Source: Baffinella frigidus
Lineage: Eukaryota > Cryptophyceae > Cryptomonadales > Baffinellaceae
Length of the DNA: 14,400 nt
NCBI GenBank assembly: GCA_026770585.1
Contig: MU646774.1
Location: forward strand, 152,717 to 167,116
Reading direction: 5' to 3'
The translations under genes and the position numbers were made by a program. This document shows positions 1 to 10,555 of this stretch, in pieces; within the stretch, counting starts at the first letter, position 1; the number at the start of each line of letters is the position of its first letter. The notes under the pieces were generated by a model. It was given only the letters and a program-made list of their open reading frames with translations, made no database searches and had not been told where the DNA came from.

Positions 1-226
1 CCTCTCCCCCTCTCTCCCCCTCTCCCCATCTCTCACCCTCCCCTCCGCCAGCCTGCCGGCCGGGCCCGTCGTGGGTTCGAGGCCGCAAGACGCCTTTTCA
101 GGCCGCAAAAAGGGCTGTTCACGAGCCTGCCGGCGGGGCCCGTCCCCGCGAGGTTAGAAACCCGCCCCCGGAAACCCGCCCCCCGGGTGAAGAAAATTAG
201 GGGGTTCGAACAGAGTGAGACAGAGA
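1..226. other. Low-complexity C-rich and GC-rich stretch
   Basis: It starts with CCTCTCCC repeats, then two related blocks containing GCCTGCCGGC and GGGCCCGTC (about 49-70 and 126-146). No exon with MetRS similarity could be supported here, although the last exon(s) of the gene are expected further in this direction. Confidence 0.6.
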
Positions 227-228
227 TA

Positions 229-431
229 GAGCCAATGTGGTAGGACTTGGCCAAATCGAACTTCGAAGTTGCAAGCTGCGAACTTCTAGATGGACCGTAA
301 TTATCAGTAAACACCATGATTTGCACCGCAAAATTTGAATTTAAAACACTACATGTCCAAAAGGGTCCATCTAGAGGTTCGCATCTTGCAACTTCGAAGT
401 TCGCTTTGGCCAAGTCCTACCACATTGGCTC
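229..431. mobile_element. 203-bp inverted-repeat element (MITE-like)
   Basis: Arms at 229-296 and 364-431 are 68 bp each with 3 mismatches (start GAGCCAATGTGGTAGG). A TA dinucleotide flanks both ends (227-228, 432-433), as with Tc1/mariner-type insertions. It has no coding capacity. It ends 5 bp from the donor edge of an E15 copy. Confidence 0.85.
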
Positions 432-436
432 TAGAC

Positions 437-681
437 CTTCCAGCCCGGCGCGAGGTTGTTGAAGGCGAAGGAGAGGTCCGGGAGGGGGTCCGGCGGGAAG
501 GCGAGGGAGGATAGGAGGAATGCGGAAGCAGAAGGCGCGAAGAAGGTACTAATCAAGAAACGTTTGGTACAAAGACCTAACAGAAATCCGGTCAAAAAAT
601 ATCGGCGAGGGAGGTCTTTGTACCAAGCATTTCTTAAGTAGTAAGCGGCGGGCGCGAAGGGTGGGAAGAGATGCGCGAGGA
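437..681 (-). pseudogene. Downstream copy of E15, interrupted by a MITE
   Basis: 437-542 and about 651-681 together carry the exon from VLAHLFPPFAP to FAFNNLAPGWK with a GTCTAG donor; the SVEAV start and acceptor are missing. A 97-108 bp inverted-repeat element splits it, and another inverted-repeat element ends 5 bp beyond the donor side. Confidence 0.88.
543..650. mobile_element. About 100-bp MITE-like element inside an E15 copy
   Basis: Inverted ends at 547-578 and 612-643 (inner part TTGGTACAAAGACCT perfect) surround a 33-bp core. GGCGCGAAG occurs directly on both sides (534-542, 651-659), a possible 9-bp target duplication, although that word is also native to the exon copies. It is non-coding. 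Confidence 0.75.
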
Positions 682-682
682 C

Positions 683-793
683 CCGACTATCCCCAAGTTG
701 ACAGTCCGTTTGTTTTTTCGCGGTACATCTCCGTCAACGTTCCCGCTGCAACGCACCCGGGAGCACCAAATCGTTGAGAACAAATAGAGTGAG
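683..793 (+). repeat. Dispersed repeat family R1, copy 1
   Basis: About 105 bp starting CCGACTAT.C.CAAGTTGACA and ending near GAGCACCAAAT. It is shared with 8449-8556 (same strand) and 7764-7853 (opposite strand). It adjoins the broken end of an E15 copy. Origin unknown. Confidence 0.75.
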
Positions 794-805
794 GCGGAGA
801 TACAC

Positions 806-879
806 CTTCCAGCCCGGCGCGAGGTTGTTGAAGGCGGGGGAGAGGTCCGGGAGGGGGGTCGCCGGGAAGGCGAGGGAGG
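806..879 (-). pseudogene. Downstream copy of E15 (donor side)
   Basis: It keeps the SLAFPATPLPDLSPAFNNLAPGWK end and a GTGTAT donor. It breaks at 879. Confidence 0.88.
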
Positions 880-1015
880 CCAGTGGGGAGGGTATTTCAT
901 TTGTACCGCGACCCTTGGATTTGGAGCCTTTTTTACAAAATTGTACGGGGATTTGGACCACACGGCTCCAAGAACGACGTAGGAATACCCCCTCGAAGAG
1001 GGTTGGGTGGACAAC

Positions 1016-1160
1016 CTTCCAGCCCGGCGCGAGGTTGTTGAAAGCGGGGGAGAGGTCCGGGAGGGGGGTCGCCGGGAAGGCGAGGGAGGATAGGAGGGAT
1101 GCGGCGGCTTCGGGCGCGAAGGGTAGGAAGAGGTGCGCGATCAGGAGTACCGCCTCAACA
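1016..1160 (-). CDS. metG: MetRS exon E15 (complete copy, last exon visible)
   Basis: 145 nt: T + 48 codons (VEAVLLIAHLFLPFAPEAA ... FNNLAPGWK). Acceptor CGTGCAG, donor GTTGTC. EA.L..A.L..PF.PE.A..LL and the PG.K end match the last helices of the MetRS anticodon domain. It is the only one of seven copies with acceptor, full frame and donor. The following exon is not in the window. Confidence 0.94.
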
Positions 1161-4100
1161 CTGCACGAGGGGGGGAGGGGGGAAGTTTAGGGGGCAAGGA
1201 AGCACCACCCTAATTCCGGCGTCTACTTAATTCCGGCATTCGTTACCACCCTACGGTATTGCAATAGGGTAGCATCCTGCGGAATGCTGGATAGGATGGA
1301 TGCGGAGGCTGCTGGCGCGAAGGGTAGGAAGAGGTGCGCAAATAGGAGCACCGCCTCAACACTGAAAACCGAGAACACAATCACTTGAGTTGCTTTTTGG
1401 AATTAAAATCACCGCACGGAATGATCATACGAGTAGTAGTAAAGCATTGTTTGAGTAATTTGGGAGGATAGGAGGGATGCGGCAGCAGAAGGCGCGAAGG
1501 GTAGGAAGAGGTGCGCGATGAGGAGTACCGCCTCAACACTGCACGAGGGGGGGACAGGTCTGTTTTAATTAATTGTGTTTGGCAATGGAAATTAGCACAC
1601 GGAATGATCATACTAGTAATAGTAAAATGTTTGTGAGGTAGTTTTTATTGCTAGCAGACAAATGGATTAGGAGGGATGCGGCAGCAGAAGGCGCCAAGGG
1701 GAGGAAGAGATGGGCAGAGGAGCTTACACTGCCTCGACGCTGTAATACGGGACAAGGTTTAATCTAATTATGTGTTGGCAATGAAAATTGCCACATGGAA
1801 TGATGATACTAGTAATAATGATACTAGTTACGTTTTTGCGTGGTAGTTTTCATTGCTAACAGACACATGAATTAGGAGGGATGCGGAAGCGGCGGGCGCG
1901 AAGGGGAGGAAGAGGTGCGCGACGAGTAGGACAGCGTCAACGCTGTCAGGGGGAGGGGGACGCGACCGGGGCACACGGGCCCGTCGCATCTACACCCCCA
2001 ACCCACACCTAGTGGCGATGATGGCCTCCTTCTCAGGCTGGTCCTCCGGCTCGCGGAGATACAGCCATCAACTTACACTATTGGACTACCGGGAAAGGCA
2101 AGATCTTACTACTCAAACCCGACACACTAAACCCACACCTGCATTCAACCCCGAACCCCGAACCCAAAACTGTATTTGATCCTTCACCCCTAAAACCACA
2201 CCTGTATTTAAACCCTCAACGCTAAGCTCAAACCTGGTGGCGATGATAGCCTCCTTTTCAGCTTGGTCCTCCGGGGCTGTTAGCTTCCACGGCTCGCAGA
2301 GATAGAGCCATTTGTTCGTCGCCCGCACTGCGCCCAGCGCCACCTGAAGTTGCCCCCATCTCAAAAGTCAACCACCCCCTCATTTTTTTTGTCACGTTTG
2401 GACTTCGCCACCTTGACGTTTGGGGTTCAGGGTTAGGCGTGATGATGAACTCAGGGTTGGGTGGTTGGGGGAGGCGACACGAGAGAGCAGAAGATGCTGT
2501 AGAGAGTCTTATTAGGGAACTGATTCAGCTATCTTTCGAGATGAATTTGTTCGCACCCAGCACCACCTGACGTTGCCCCCATCTCAAAAAGTCAACCCCC
2601 CCCATTTGTTTTTGTAACTTTTGGACTTCGCCACCTTAGGGTTAGGGTTTAGGGTTAGGCATGATCACCGTGTCTTTTTTTCTCGTTTTTGACCAGCGCC
2701 GATCTCAAAAGTCAACCACCGAAATGGGGGCTTGTTGGTTTGGGACGTGATAGGTCACAAGTGGCACAACTCCAGTCACCCTCAGGCGAATGAGAAGCAA
2801 ACCCCTCTGGATTTCCTCATCAAACCGTATTGATAGTTGGATGGACCACTGCCTCGTGTTGCCTCGGGGGAGGCGACACGGGACAAGAAGATGTCGAAAG
2901 GTCACCTACCCAGAGTCGTATATCACCAAGTATACAACGTATTCTAAGATTAATGAGGGGCCTCGGTTAACTGAGACAACTTCATGCTCACCTCCGCTGG
3001 TATAACCTAATAGACCTTTATTGACCTAATAGACCTTTATTAACCTAATATACCTTGACTATAACCACGCCAGGTCATCTGTTGGAATTTCAGCTACAAG
3101 ACTTTTTAAACAAATTGTACCCGGATCCAAAAATTTGAATTCGGATCGGACGTGGAAAGGACGAGAAGCTGCGAAATCGATGGTGGCTACGTACCATTTA
3201 GTACCACGAAATGAAACGTTGCATTCTGAAATTCCCAGTAATGACCTACAGTGGCCTGATATACCTTTATTAGGATATGAGGAATCACCTCCGCGGCGCG
3301 TTGGAGGTCAGCCTGGCAGTACTAAATGTCTTTATATCATACCTGAAACCCAGTAAAATTTCTCAGGTTGCGAGTTATATACGGTATCATAGAGAGACCC
3401 ACCTCCGCGGAGCGTATAACCTATTACACTTTTATTAACCTGATAGACCATTATCATAACATAATTGATCTTCATTATAGACCTTTATCATAACCTAATA
3501 GTCCTTTATAAGGTTATGAGGAATTACCTCAACGCGTTGGAGGGCCATGTCTGTAAAGGCTATCCCATAACTTGATACTTGATACCTGATACTGTACCTC
3601 ATAACCTGAGACATATAAATCATAACCTCGGACCGGGTCCACTTAGCAGCGGCCGAGGTCCTTTTCGCCTTAAATATCAAGGCGAAATTCCGGTTGGAAT
3701 CCAGGGCAATGGATAAGATTCTAGTACAAATGGTTTAGATGGACTGTATCCTTGAAGCCCCCGGTGGCTGCGAAGTGGGCACGCGGCTGAGATCACCTTT
3801 CGGTTATGCGGTTATGAGGAATGTTACGAGGTTATGAGGAATCACCTCTGCGGCGCGTTGGACCACGCCAGAGTGCAGGAGGAGATTGATTTTTTTAAAC
3901 CGCGTCTGAACGCGGTCGTTCACTTTTGAAAACCACTACCTTGAAGGGGAATTGACTTTTGGCGACCCCTTCCAAGACTCTGGCGTGGGAGGGCCATGTC
4001 TGCGAAGATGTCAGGTTGTGAGCATTATGAGGTATCAAGTTACCACTCGACGCTGACCTGTACACCAACTCCCCCTGTTTTTAAAGTCAACTCGCCCTGA

Positions 4101-7100
4101 ATCGCCCACAAATCTGTCAACTTATCCGGATTCCGGATTAAAACACTTTTAGCAGTGCATAAATAATAGAAGGACTCAACGAAAATGACCCTGTTTGGTG
4201 TACAGCCCAGCGTCGCGTGGTATGAGCACAACTTGATGCCTCATAATGTTACCTCATAACCTGGAACCTGTAGCGCATAACCTCAAACCAGGTTGTGAGG
4301 AATCACCTAATCACCTCCGCCACGCATACAACCTAACAGACCTTCAATATATCATAATATACCTTTATTATCACCTAATATACTTTTATTAAGTTATGAG
4401 GCACCTCCGCCACGCATATAACCTAACAGACCTTTAATATATCATAACATACCTTTATTATCACCTAATATACTGTTATTAAGTTATGAGGTTATGAGGT
4501 TATAAGGCTATGAGGTTATAAGGTTATGAGGACTCACCTCCGCGGCGCGTTGGAGGGCCATGTCTGCAAAGGCTGCGTCCATAGCCTGGTTTGGGGTTTG
4601 GGGTTTAGGGGTTAGAGTTCAGAGTTTAGGATTGAGGGTTCGGGGTTTTGGGGTTTGGGTTTTGACCAAAGTTTAGGATTTGGGGTTTGGGGTTGGGAAT
4701 TTGGGGTTTAGGGTTTAGGGATTAGGGATCAAGTTTAAGGGTTTAGAATTTAGGGCCTCGGGTTTCGGGTCTCGGGTTCAGAATAGTGATCCACTTGGTT
4801 TCGGGGTTTCGGGTTTCGGGTTTCGGGGTTTGACCTGCAGCGCCTCCGTAAAGTCAAAGGGGGGGTCAGCGACGGGTTCAGGGCTTGGGGGTTTGTGTTT
4901 TGTGTGAAGGGTTTTGAATGCTCCAGAGACATGGGTTATTTGCGAATATGGACACAGGTGTGTGGCTTAGGGGCGGGGTTGGATTGGACCTGAAGCGCCT
5001 CCGTATAGTCCAAGGTGAGGTCAGCGATCTTGGGTGTGTGGTCTCAGTTTTCGTGCTTCGTGTTGCGGGTCTAAGGTGTGGGGGTTCAGGTTTTGGGGTA
5101 CACCCAAAACGGACTTAGGGTTTAGGGGTTTGACCTGCAGCGCCTCGGTGTAGTCGAAGGGGAGGTCAGCGACGCGCCCGGCCGGGACCGCCCCTCCACA
5201 ATGCTTCTCACACAGCGCGAGGGCCCTGGCCAGGAATCAGAAATCAGAAAGGCGCATGGCAGTTACACGAAGTGGTGCAGGCGATTTCAGGAGACGAGGT
5301 TTTCAGAGTGCGTAGGTTGTGAGTTGTTCGCCCCTCCGCAGTGCTTCTCTCACAGCGCCAGAGCTCTGCTCCCCCGCATGCAGAAATCGGAAAGGCTATA
5401 ATGGAAAGCAGAGGAAACTTCAGGTGCAGGTGATTTCAGGAGCAGTAGGGAAGTTGCGTAGGTGTGTGCTTCTCACACAGCGCCAGCGCTCTGCTCCCCC
5501 GGGGACAGAAATCAGAAATTAGAAAGGCTATAATGCCAGGCAGGTACCGGAAGTTTCAGGTGCAGGTGATTTCAGGAGCATGTGGCACAGCGCCAGCGCT
5601 CTGCTTTTCTACGGGGGGAAACACCATCAGCATACTAGAAGTAGAGGAAAGATCAGGTGCCAATGTCAGGCACAGGGAAGTTCAGTTGCAGTTGATCTCA
5701 GGAGCAGAGGTGTTAAATTTGGCCTGGAAATGGGGGGTGGGGTGTGTGTTTCGAATGGAGAAAAGATTCCGGGAAGGGGGGGGGGGGTGTACCGCCGTGC
5801 GAGGTTTCCGATGCCGTCTGCCAGGAGGGAGTTGTGGTACCTTCGGAAAGCGGTCCATCTAAACGTAAATCCGGGAAAGATGGCCATCTGAACGTAGAAA
5901 GATAGCCATCTAAACGGCCCATCTAAACGTAAATCCGGGGAAGATAGCCATCGGTGACTGCTACGTGTGTGTGCGGGGGGGTGTACCGCCGTGCGAGGTT
6001 TCCGATGCCGTCTGCTAGGAGGGAGTTGTGCGCGAAGACCTGGGGTTCGGGTTTGGGGTTTGGGGTTGGGGTTTGGGGTTTGGGGTGTGGGGTTTGGGGT
6101 TTGGGGTGTAAGGTCTAGGGATGAGGGTGTCAGGTGTCGGGTGTCGGGTGCAGGGTGCAGGGTGTCGGGTGTCGGGTGCAGGGTGTCGGTTGTAGGGTTC
6201 TGAGATGATTACACAGCGACGCTACGGATGCGAGATTGGACCAATGGGTCTAGGATCTTGGGTCTAGGGTCTAGGGTCTAGGGTCTAGGGTCTAGGGTCC
6301 AGGGTCCAGGGTCTAGGGTCTAGGGTCTAGGGTCTAGGGTCTAGGGTCTAGGGTCCAGGGTCCAGGGTCTAGGGTCTAGGGTCTAGGGTCTAGGGTCTAG
6401 GGTCTAGGGTCTAGGGTCTAGGGTCTACCATGGCAACGCGTGAGAAGGGGAGGTCAGCTCCGAAGGGCACGGCAGAGGCCAGGAAGAAGCGCAGCGTGTC
6501 GCCCGGGAACCTGAGGTTTAGGGTTCAGGGTTTAGGGTTCAGGGCGTGGGGTTCAGGGTTTGGAAACTTGAGAGCTGAGTGTTTCAAGTGTAGTGCGTGT
6601 CGCCCGCGAACCTGCGGAGGTAAGGATGTGAAGGTTAGTGTTAAAAGTGTCAATAGTGTCAATAGTGTCAATAGTGTTGACAGGGTTTAGGGTGTAGTAG
6701 GGTTAATAGGGTAAATAGGGTTCAGGATTTATTGTTTAGTCCGCAACCGTCAACTATGAACCATGCGCCCAAAACTCTCAACTATGGCGACGGGAGAAAA
6801 GGGGAGGTCGGCGCCGAAGGGCACGGCAGAGGCCAAGAAGAAGCGCAGCGTGTCGCCCGGGAACTCGCGGAGGCGAGGATTTGAAGTTAAGGTAGGTAGC
6901 GAGTTGACCACTTTTCTGCGAGCAACAAAAAAGTTTTCTGCGTTTCTGCGAGTAAAAAAGAAGGCTGCGAGTAACCAAGAAGAAGAAGAAGTTGAACCCT
7001 AGAAAACCGTAAACCCGAAACCCGAAGCCTCAAATCCTAGCCCACCCACGGGACTGGGCGGCGTACGGCTCGAGGCCACGCCAGAGTGCAGGAGGGTGTT

Positions 7101-10100
7101 GATTTTTCTAAACCGCGTTTAAACGCGGTTGTTGACTTTTGAAAACCACTGCCCTGAGGAGGAATTGCCTTTGTTGACCCCTTCCAAGGCTCTGGCGTAA
7201 TTTTCACACAAATAGGGGCATTTGGTCACGTATCTCAAGTTATAACTTGAGATACGTGACCAAGCATGCCCGTGACTGGCACTGAATTTTAAACCCCCAT
7301 ATTTAAAATAGTCCCACTTCCAGCCTCGAGTGGACAGCTCGAGGAGTGCGACGGGGTCTTGGACGTTTCGGGTTTCGGGTTTCGGGTTTCGGGTTTCGGG
7401 TTTCGGGTTTCGGGTTTCGGCTTTAGGGATATTTGGGTTTGGGGCTTAGGGTTGTACAGCTTCAGGCGTGCCACAGGGTCCTGCAAGTTTCTAACTGTCG
7501 AAACTTGCGGCCCAGGCGGTCGTTAACCTCTTGGTATCAACAGCCCTACACCCTGAACCCAAAAAACTCCTGAACCCTAAACCCCAAACGATAAAACCTA
7601 AACCCCACACCCTAACCCCAACGTACAGTTCGAGGAGTGCCACTGGATCCTGGACGTTTCCGAGCGACTTCGACATTTTCCGCCCCAGCCTATCGTTGAC
7701 GAACCCGTGTGCGAAGACGCGTTCGGGTAGCTCCATTCCTGCGTTTCGGGTTTTCGGTATTCGCTCACCAGTTTGGTAAATCCGGGGTCTTTTCCGCGCA
7801 GAAGTTGACGGGTCTGTACCGCAACCCCAGCATGTCAACTTAAGAATAGTCGGCTTCTGCTCCCCGCACGACTTTGACATCTTGCGTCCCAGTCTATCGT
7901 CGACCCGTGTGCGAAGACGCGTTCGGGTAGCTCCATTCCTGAGAAGTTTAGGGTTTAGGGTTTAGGGTTAAAGGTTGCGGTTTCGGGGTTCGGGTGTCGG
8001 GGAGTAGAGGTGCATACCTACCGAGAGCAGATTCCCCGGGTTTCGGGTTTCGGGTTTCGGGTTTCGGGTATCGGGTTTCGGGTTTCAGGTTTCGGGTTTC
8101 GGTTTTCGGGTTTCAGGTTTCGGGTTTCGGGTTTCGGGTTTTGGGTTCCGGGTGTCGGGTTTCAGGTTTCGAGGTTTCGAGGTGCACAACTCCAGAGAGC
8201 AGCATGCATTAAATCCTAAACCATACCCCCCAATTCTTAGGGTGTCGACCTGCCGAGAGCAGCATAGGAGCATACCTACCAAGAGCAGATTTCCCGTTTG
8301 GGTTTCGGGTTTCGAAACCCAAACGGGGTTCGGGTTTCGGGTTTCGAAGTACAGGGGCGCATACCGGTATAGAGGAGCATAGACGGCCAGATAACGGTGT
8401 GGAACCACACAATCTCCTTCCCAATCAGGTGCACCTCACGCGGGTTAACCGACTATTCTCAAGTTGACATGCTGGGTTCGCGGTACAAATCCGTCAACTT
8501 TGGCGCGGGAAAGAGCCCCGGTGCACCAAATTGGTGCGCCAAAATAGACCGAGAAAGAGGTAGGAGGAGCATACCGGCAGAGAGGAGCATGGCGGGCCAG
8601 ATGACCGTGTGGAACCACACAATGTCCTTCCCGATAAGGTGTACCCCCTGGTTTAGGGTTTGTAGGAGGTGGAGTTAGAATCCATCCGAAAAATGCTCGT
8701 ATGAGCGGCCGACACGGGGTACAGTAAGTGGCACACTGAGTGGCATGTGCGGGGCTGACGCTGGTTGTTTGGCAATAAATTGTCAATCTCTCTTTAGGGT
8801 TTGGGGTTTGGGGTTTGGGGTTTGGGGTTTGGGGTTTGGGGTCTGGGGTTCGGGTTTGTGGGTTTGGGGTTCGGTGTTTGGGGTGTAGGGTGTAGGGTGT
8901 AGGGTGTAGGGTTTAGGGTTGAGGGTTGAGGATGTAGGGGTGAGGGTTCAGGGGTTAGGATTTACCGCGGGCCACCACTCCCCTGGCGCCCCAGGCGTCC
9001 CACCGCACCCTGATAGACCACACCAGGTCACGAGTTCGAATTTCGGGTTTGGGGGTTTGGGGTTTGGGGTTTGGGGTTTGGGGTTTGGGGTTTAGGGTTT
9101 GGGGGTTGTGGTTTGTGGTGTGTGGTGTGTGGTTTATGGGTTATGGTTTATGGTTTATGGTTTATGGTTCATGGTTTGTGGTTTATGGTTTATGGTTTAT
9201 GGTTTAGGGTTTGGGGTTCAGGGTTCAGGGTTTGGGTTTGTGTTTAAGGGTTTTAGGATTTAGGGTTGAGGGTTTGGGGCATAAGGCGTACCGGAGAGGT
9301 AGTTGGCAAGAGCGTCAAACCACACGTAAAGCACGTGCTAAAACCGAGTTTTAAAACAAACTCGTACCAATACGGATGATGCCACGGGCTGGTACACCCC
9401 CCACCGTGTTAACACGTGGATCCGTTCGTAACCAGGCGCGGTGCTTAGTGCGTCCGAGGGGGCAGTGGGGGGCGCGTACCGGAGAGAGGTAGTTGGCAAG
9501 AACGTCGAACCACACGTAGAGCACGTGCTCCGGACCCTTCGGGACCGCCTTTCGAGTTTGGCCTACATAGTGCTAAAAGTAGGTGTACACAGGGCAAAAG
9601 TTCCCCCCCCACACCACCGATCCCGTCAATAGTTGTGGGAATTGGAGCTGTTGAAGCCGTGGCATGGCTCGTCCGAAATCGAAAGGCAGGATTCGGAGGT
9701 TCATTACTAGGGTTTCCTAGTGCGTCCGAGGGGGCAGTGGGGGCGCGTACCGGACAGGTAGTTGGCAAGAGCGTCGAACCACACGTAGAGCACGTGCTCC
9801 GGATCGTTCGGAACTGCATTGGGGTTTAGGGTTTAGGGTTTAGCTGCGCGTGACTGAAGTCAGGTCAGCAGCTAACGGTGCTGACATGTTGGTGCAAGAG
9901 GGTCGCGTTCGAGAAGGATCGAGAAGTGTCGAGAAGAATCGATGGGAGCAATCGAGGGGACGCTCGAGGTGGCACTTGGAGAAACCGTCGAGAACTGATA
10001 CAGGATTCTCTGTGTGTGACATATGGACGTCTCTCTCTATGCTGACTCTCTCTCTCTCTCTTGGTCTACAAAGGTCTCTCGCTCTCTCTCACTGAGAAAT

Positions 10101-10486
10101 AAAGCTCTTTCTCCCCCCCCCCCCTTTATCTCTCTTGACGATAAAACTCTCTCGCTTTCTTCCTCTGAGAGAGATAACGATCCCTCTCTCTCTCTCTCTC
10201 TGATGTAAAAGTCTCTCTCTCTCTCTCTAAAGTCTCTCTCTCTCTGACTAAGGTCTCTGTCTCTAAGGTCTCTCTCTGGCTAAGGTCTCTCTCTCTCTCT
10301 CTAAGGTCTCTCTCTCTCTAAGGTCTATCTTTCTAAGGTCTCTCTCTCTAAGGTCTCTAGAGCTCTAAGGTCTCTATCGAGAGAGAGAGAGAGCGTGGGA
10401 ACGGGGACCTGGAACGCCCCATTTGAACGAGGTGCGCTATACCGACAGATCCCTCCTCTCCAGAGATCAAGGTGTCTCTCTCCCTT

Positions 10487-10555
<69 letters not shown>

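Larger units (their letters stand above)
3528..4006 (-). pseudogene. Two downstream copies of E13 (donor side), one split by a MITE
   Basis: 3528-3562 reads AFTDMALQRVE with donor GTAATT. The other copy (3846-3862 and 3990-4006) is the same exon end interrupted by a 126-bp inverted-repeat element at 3863-3988. Confidence 0.85.
2992..4417 (-). repeat. Minimal donor-side scraps of E13
   Basis: Short stretches around the E13 donor recur at 2992-2999, 3289-3306, 3403-3413, 4312-4327 and 4402-4417, recognisable on the plus strand as CACCTCCGCGGCGCG or variants. They are embedded in AT-rich satellite. Confidence 0.65.

Noticed and set aside
33-230. Possible C-terminal MetRS exon
   Set aside because: GC-rich minus-strand readings (such as EQPFLRPEKA) are weak and lack a convincing acceptor and family motif.
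3135-3356. 73-codon plus-strand open frame
   Set aside because: It has no recognisable domain, overlaps AT-rich satellite and an E13 donor scrap, and has no supporting context.
7994-8219. Open frames made of GFRVSGFGF-type repeats
   Set aside because: They are translations of TTTCGGG arrays; the same applies to the [11 protein letters not shown] frames at 11971-12482 and 13845-14105.
9018-9040. tRNA B-box-like GAGTTCGAATTT
   Set aside because: No A box, acceptor stem or anticodon arm can be built; the neighbouring sequence is explained by exon E7.
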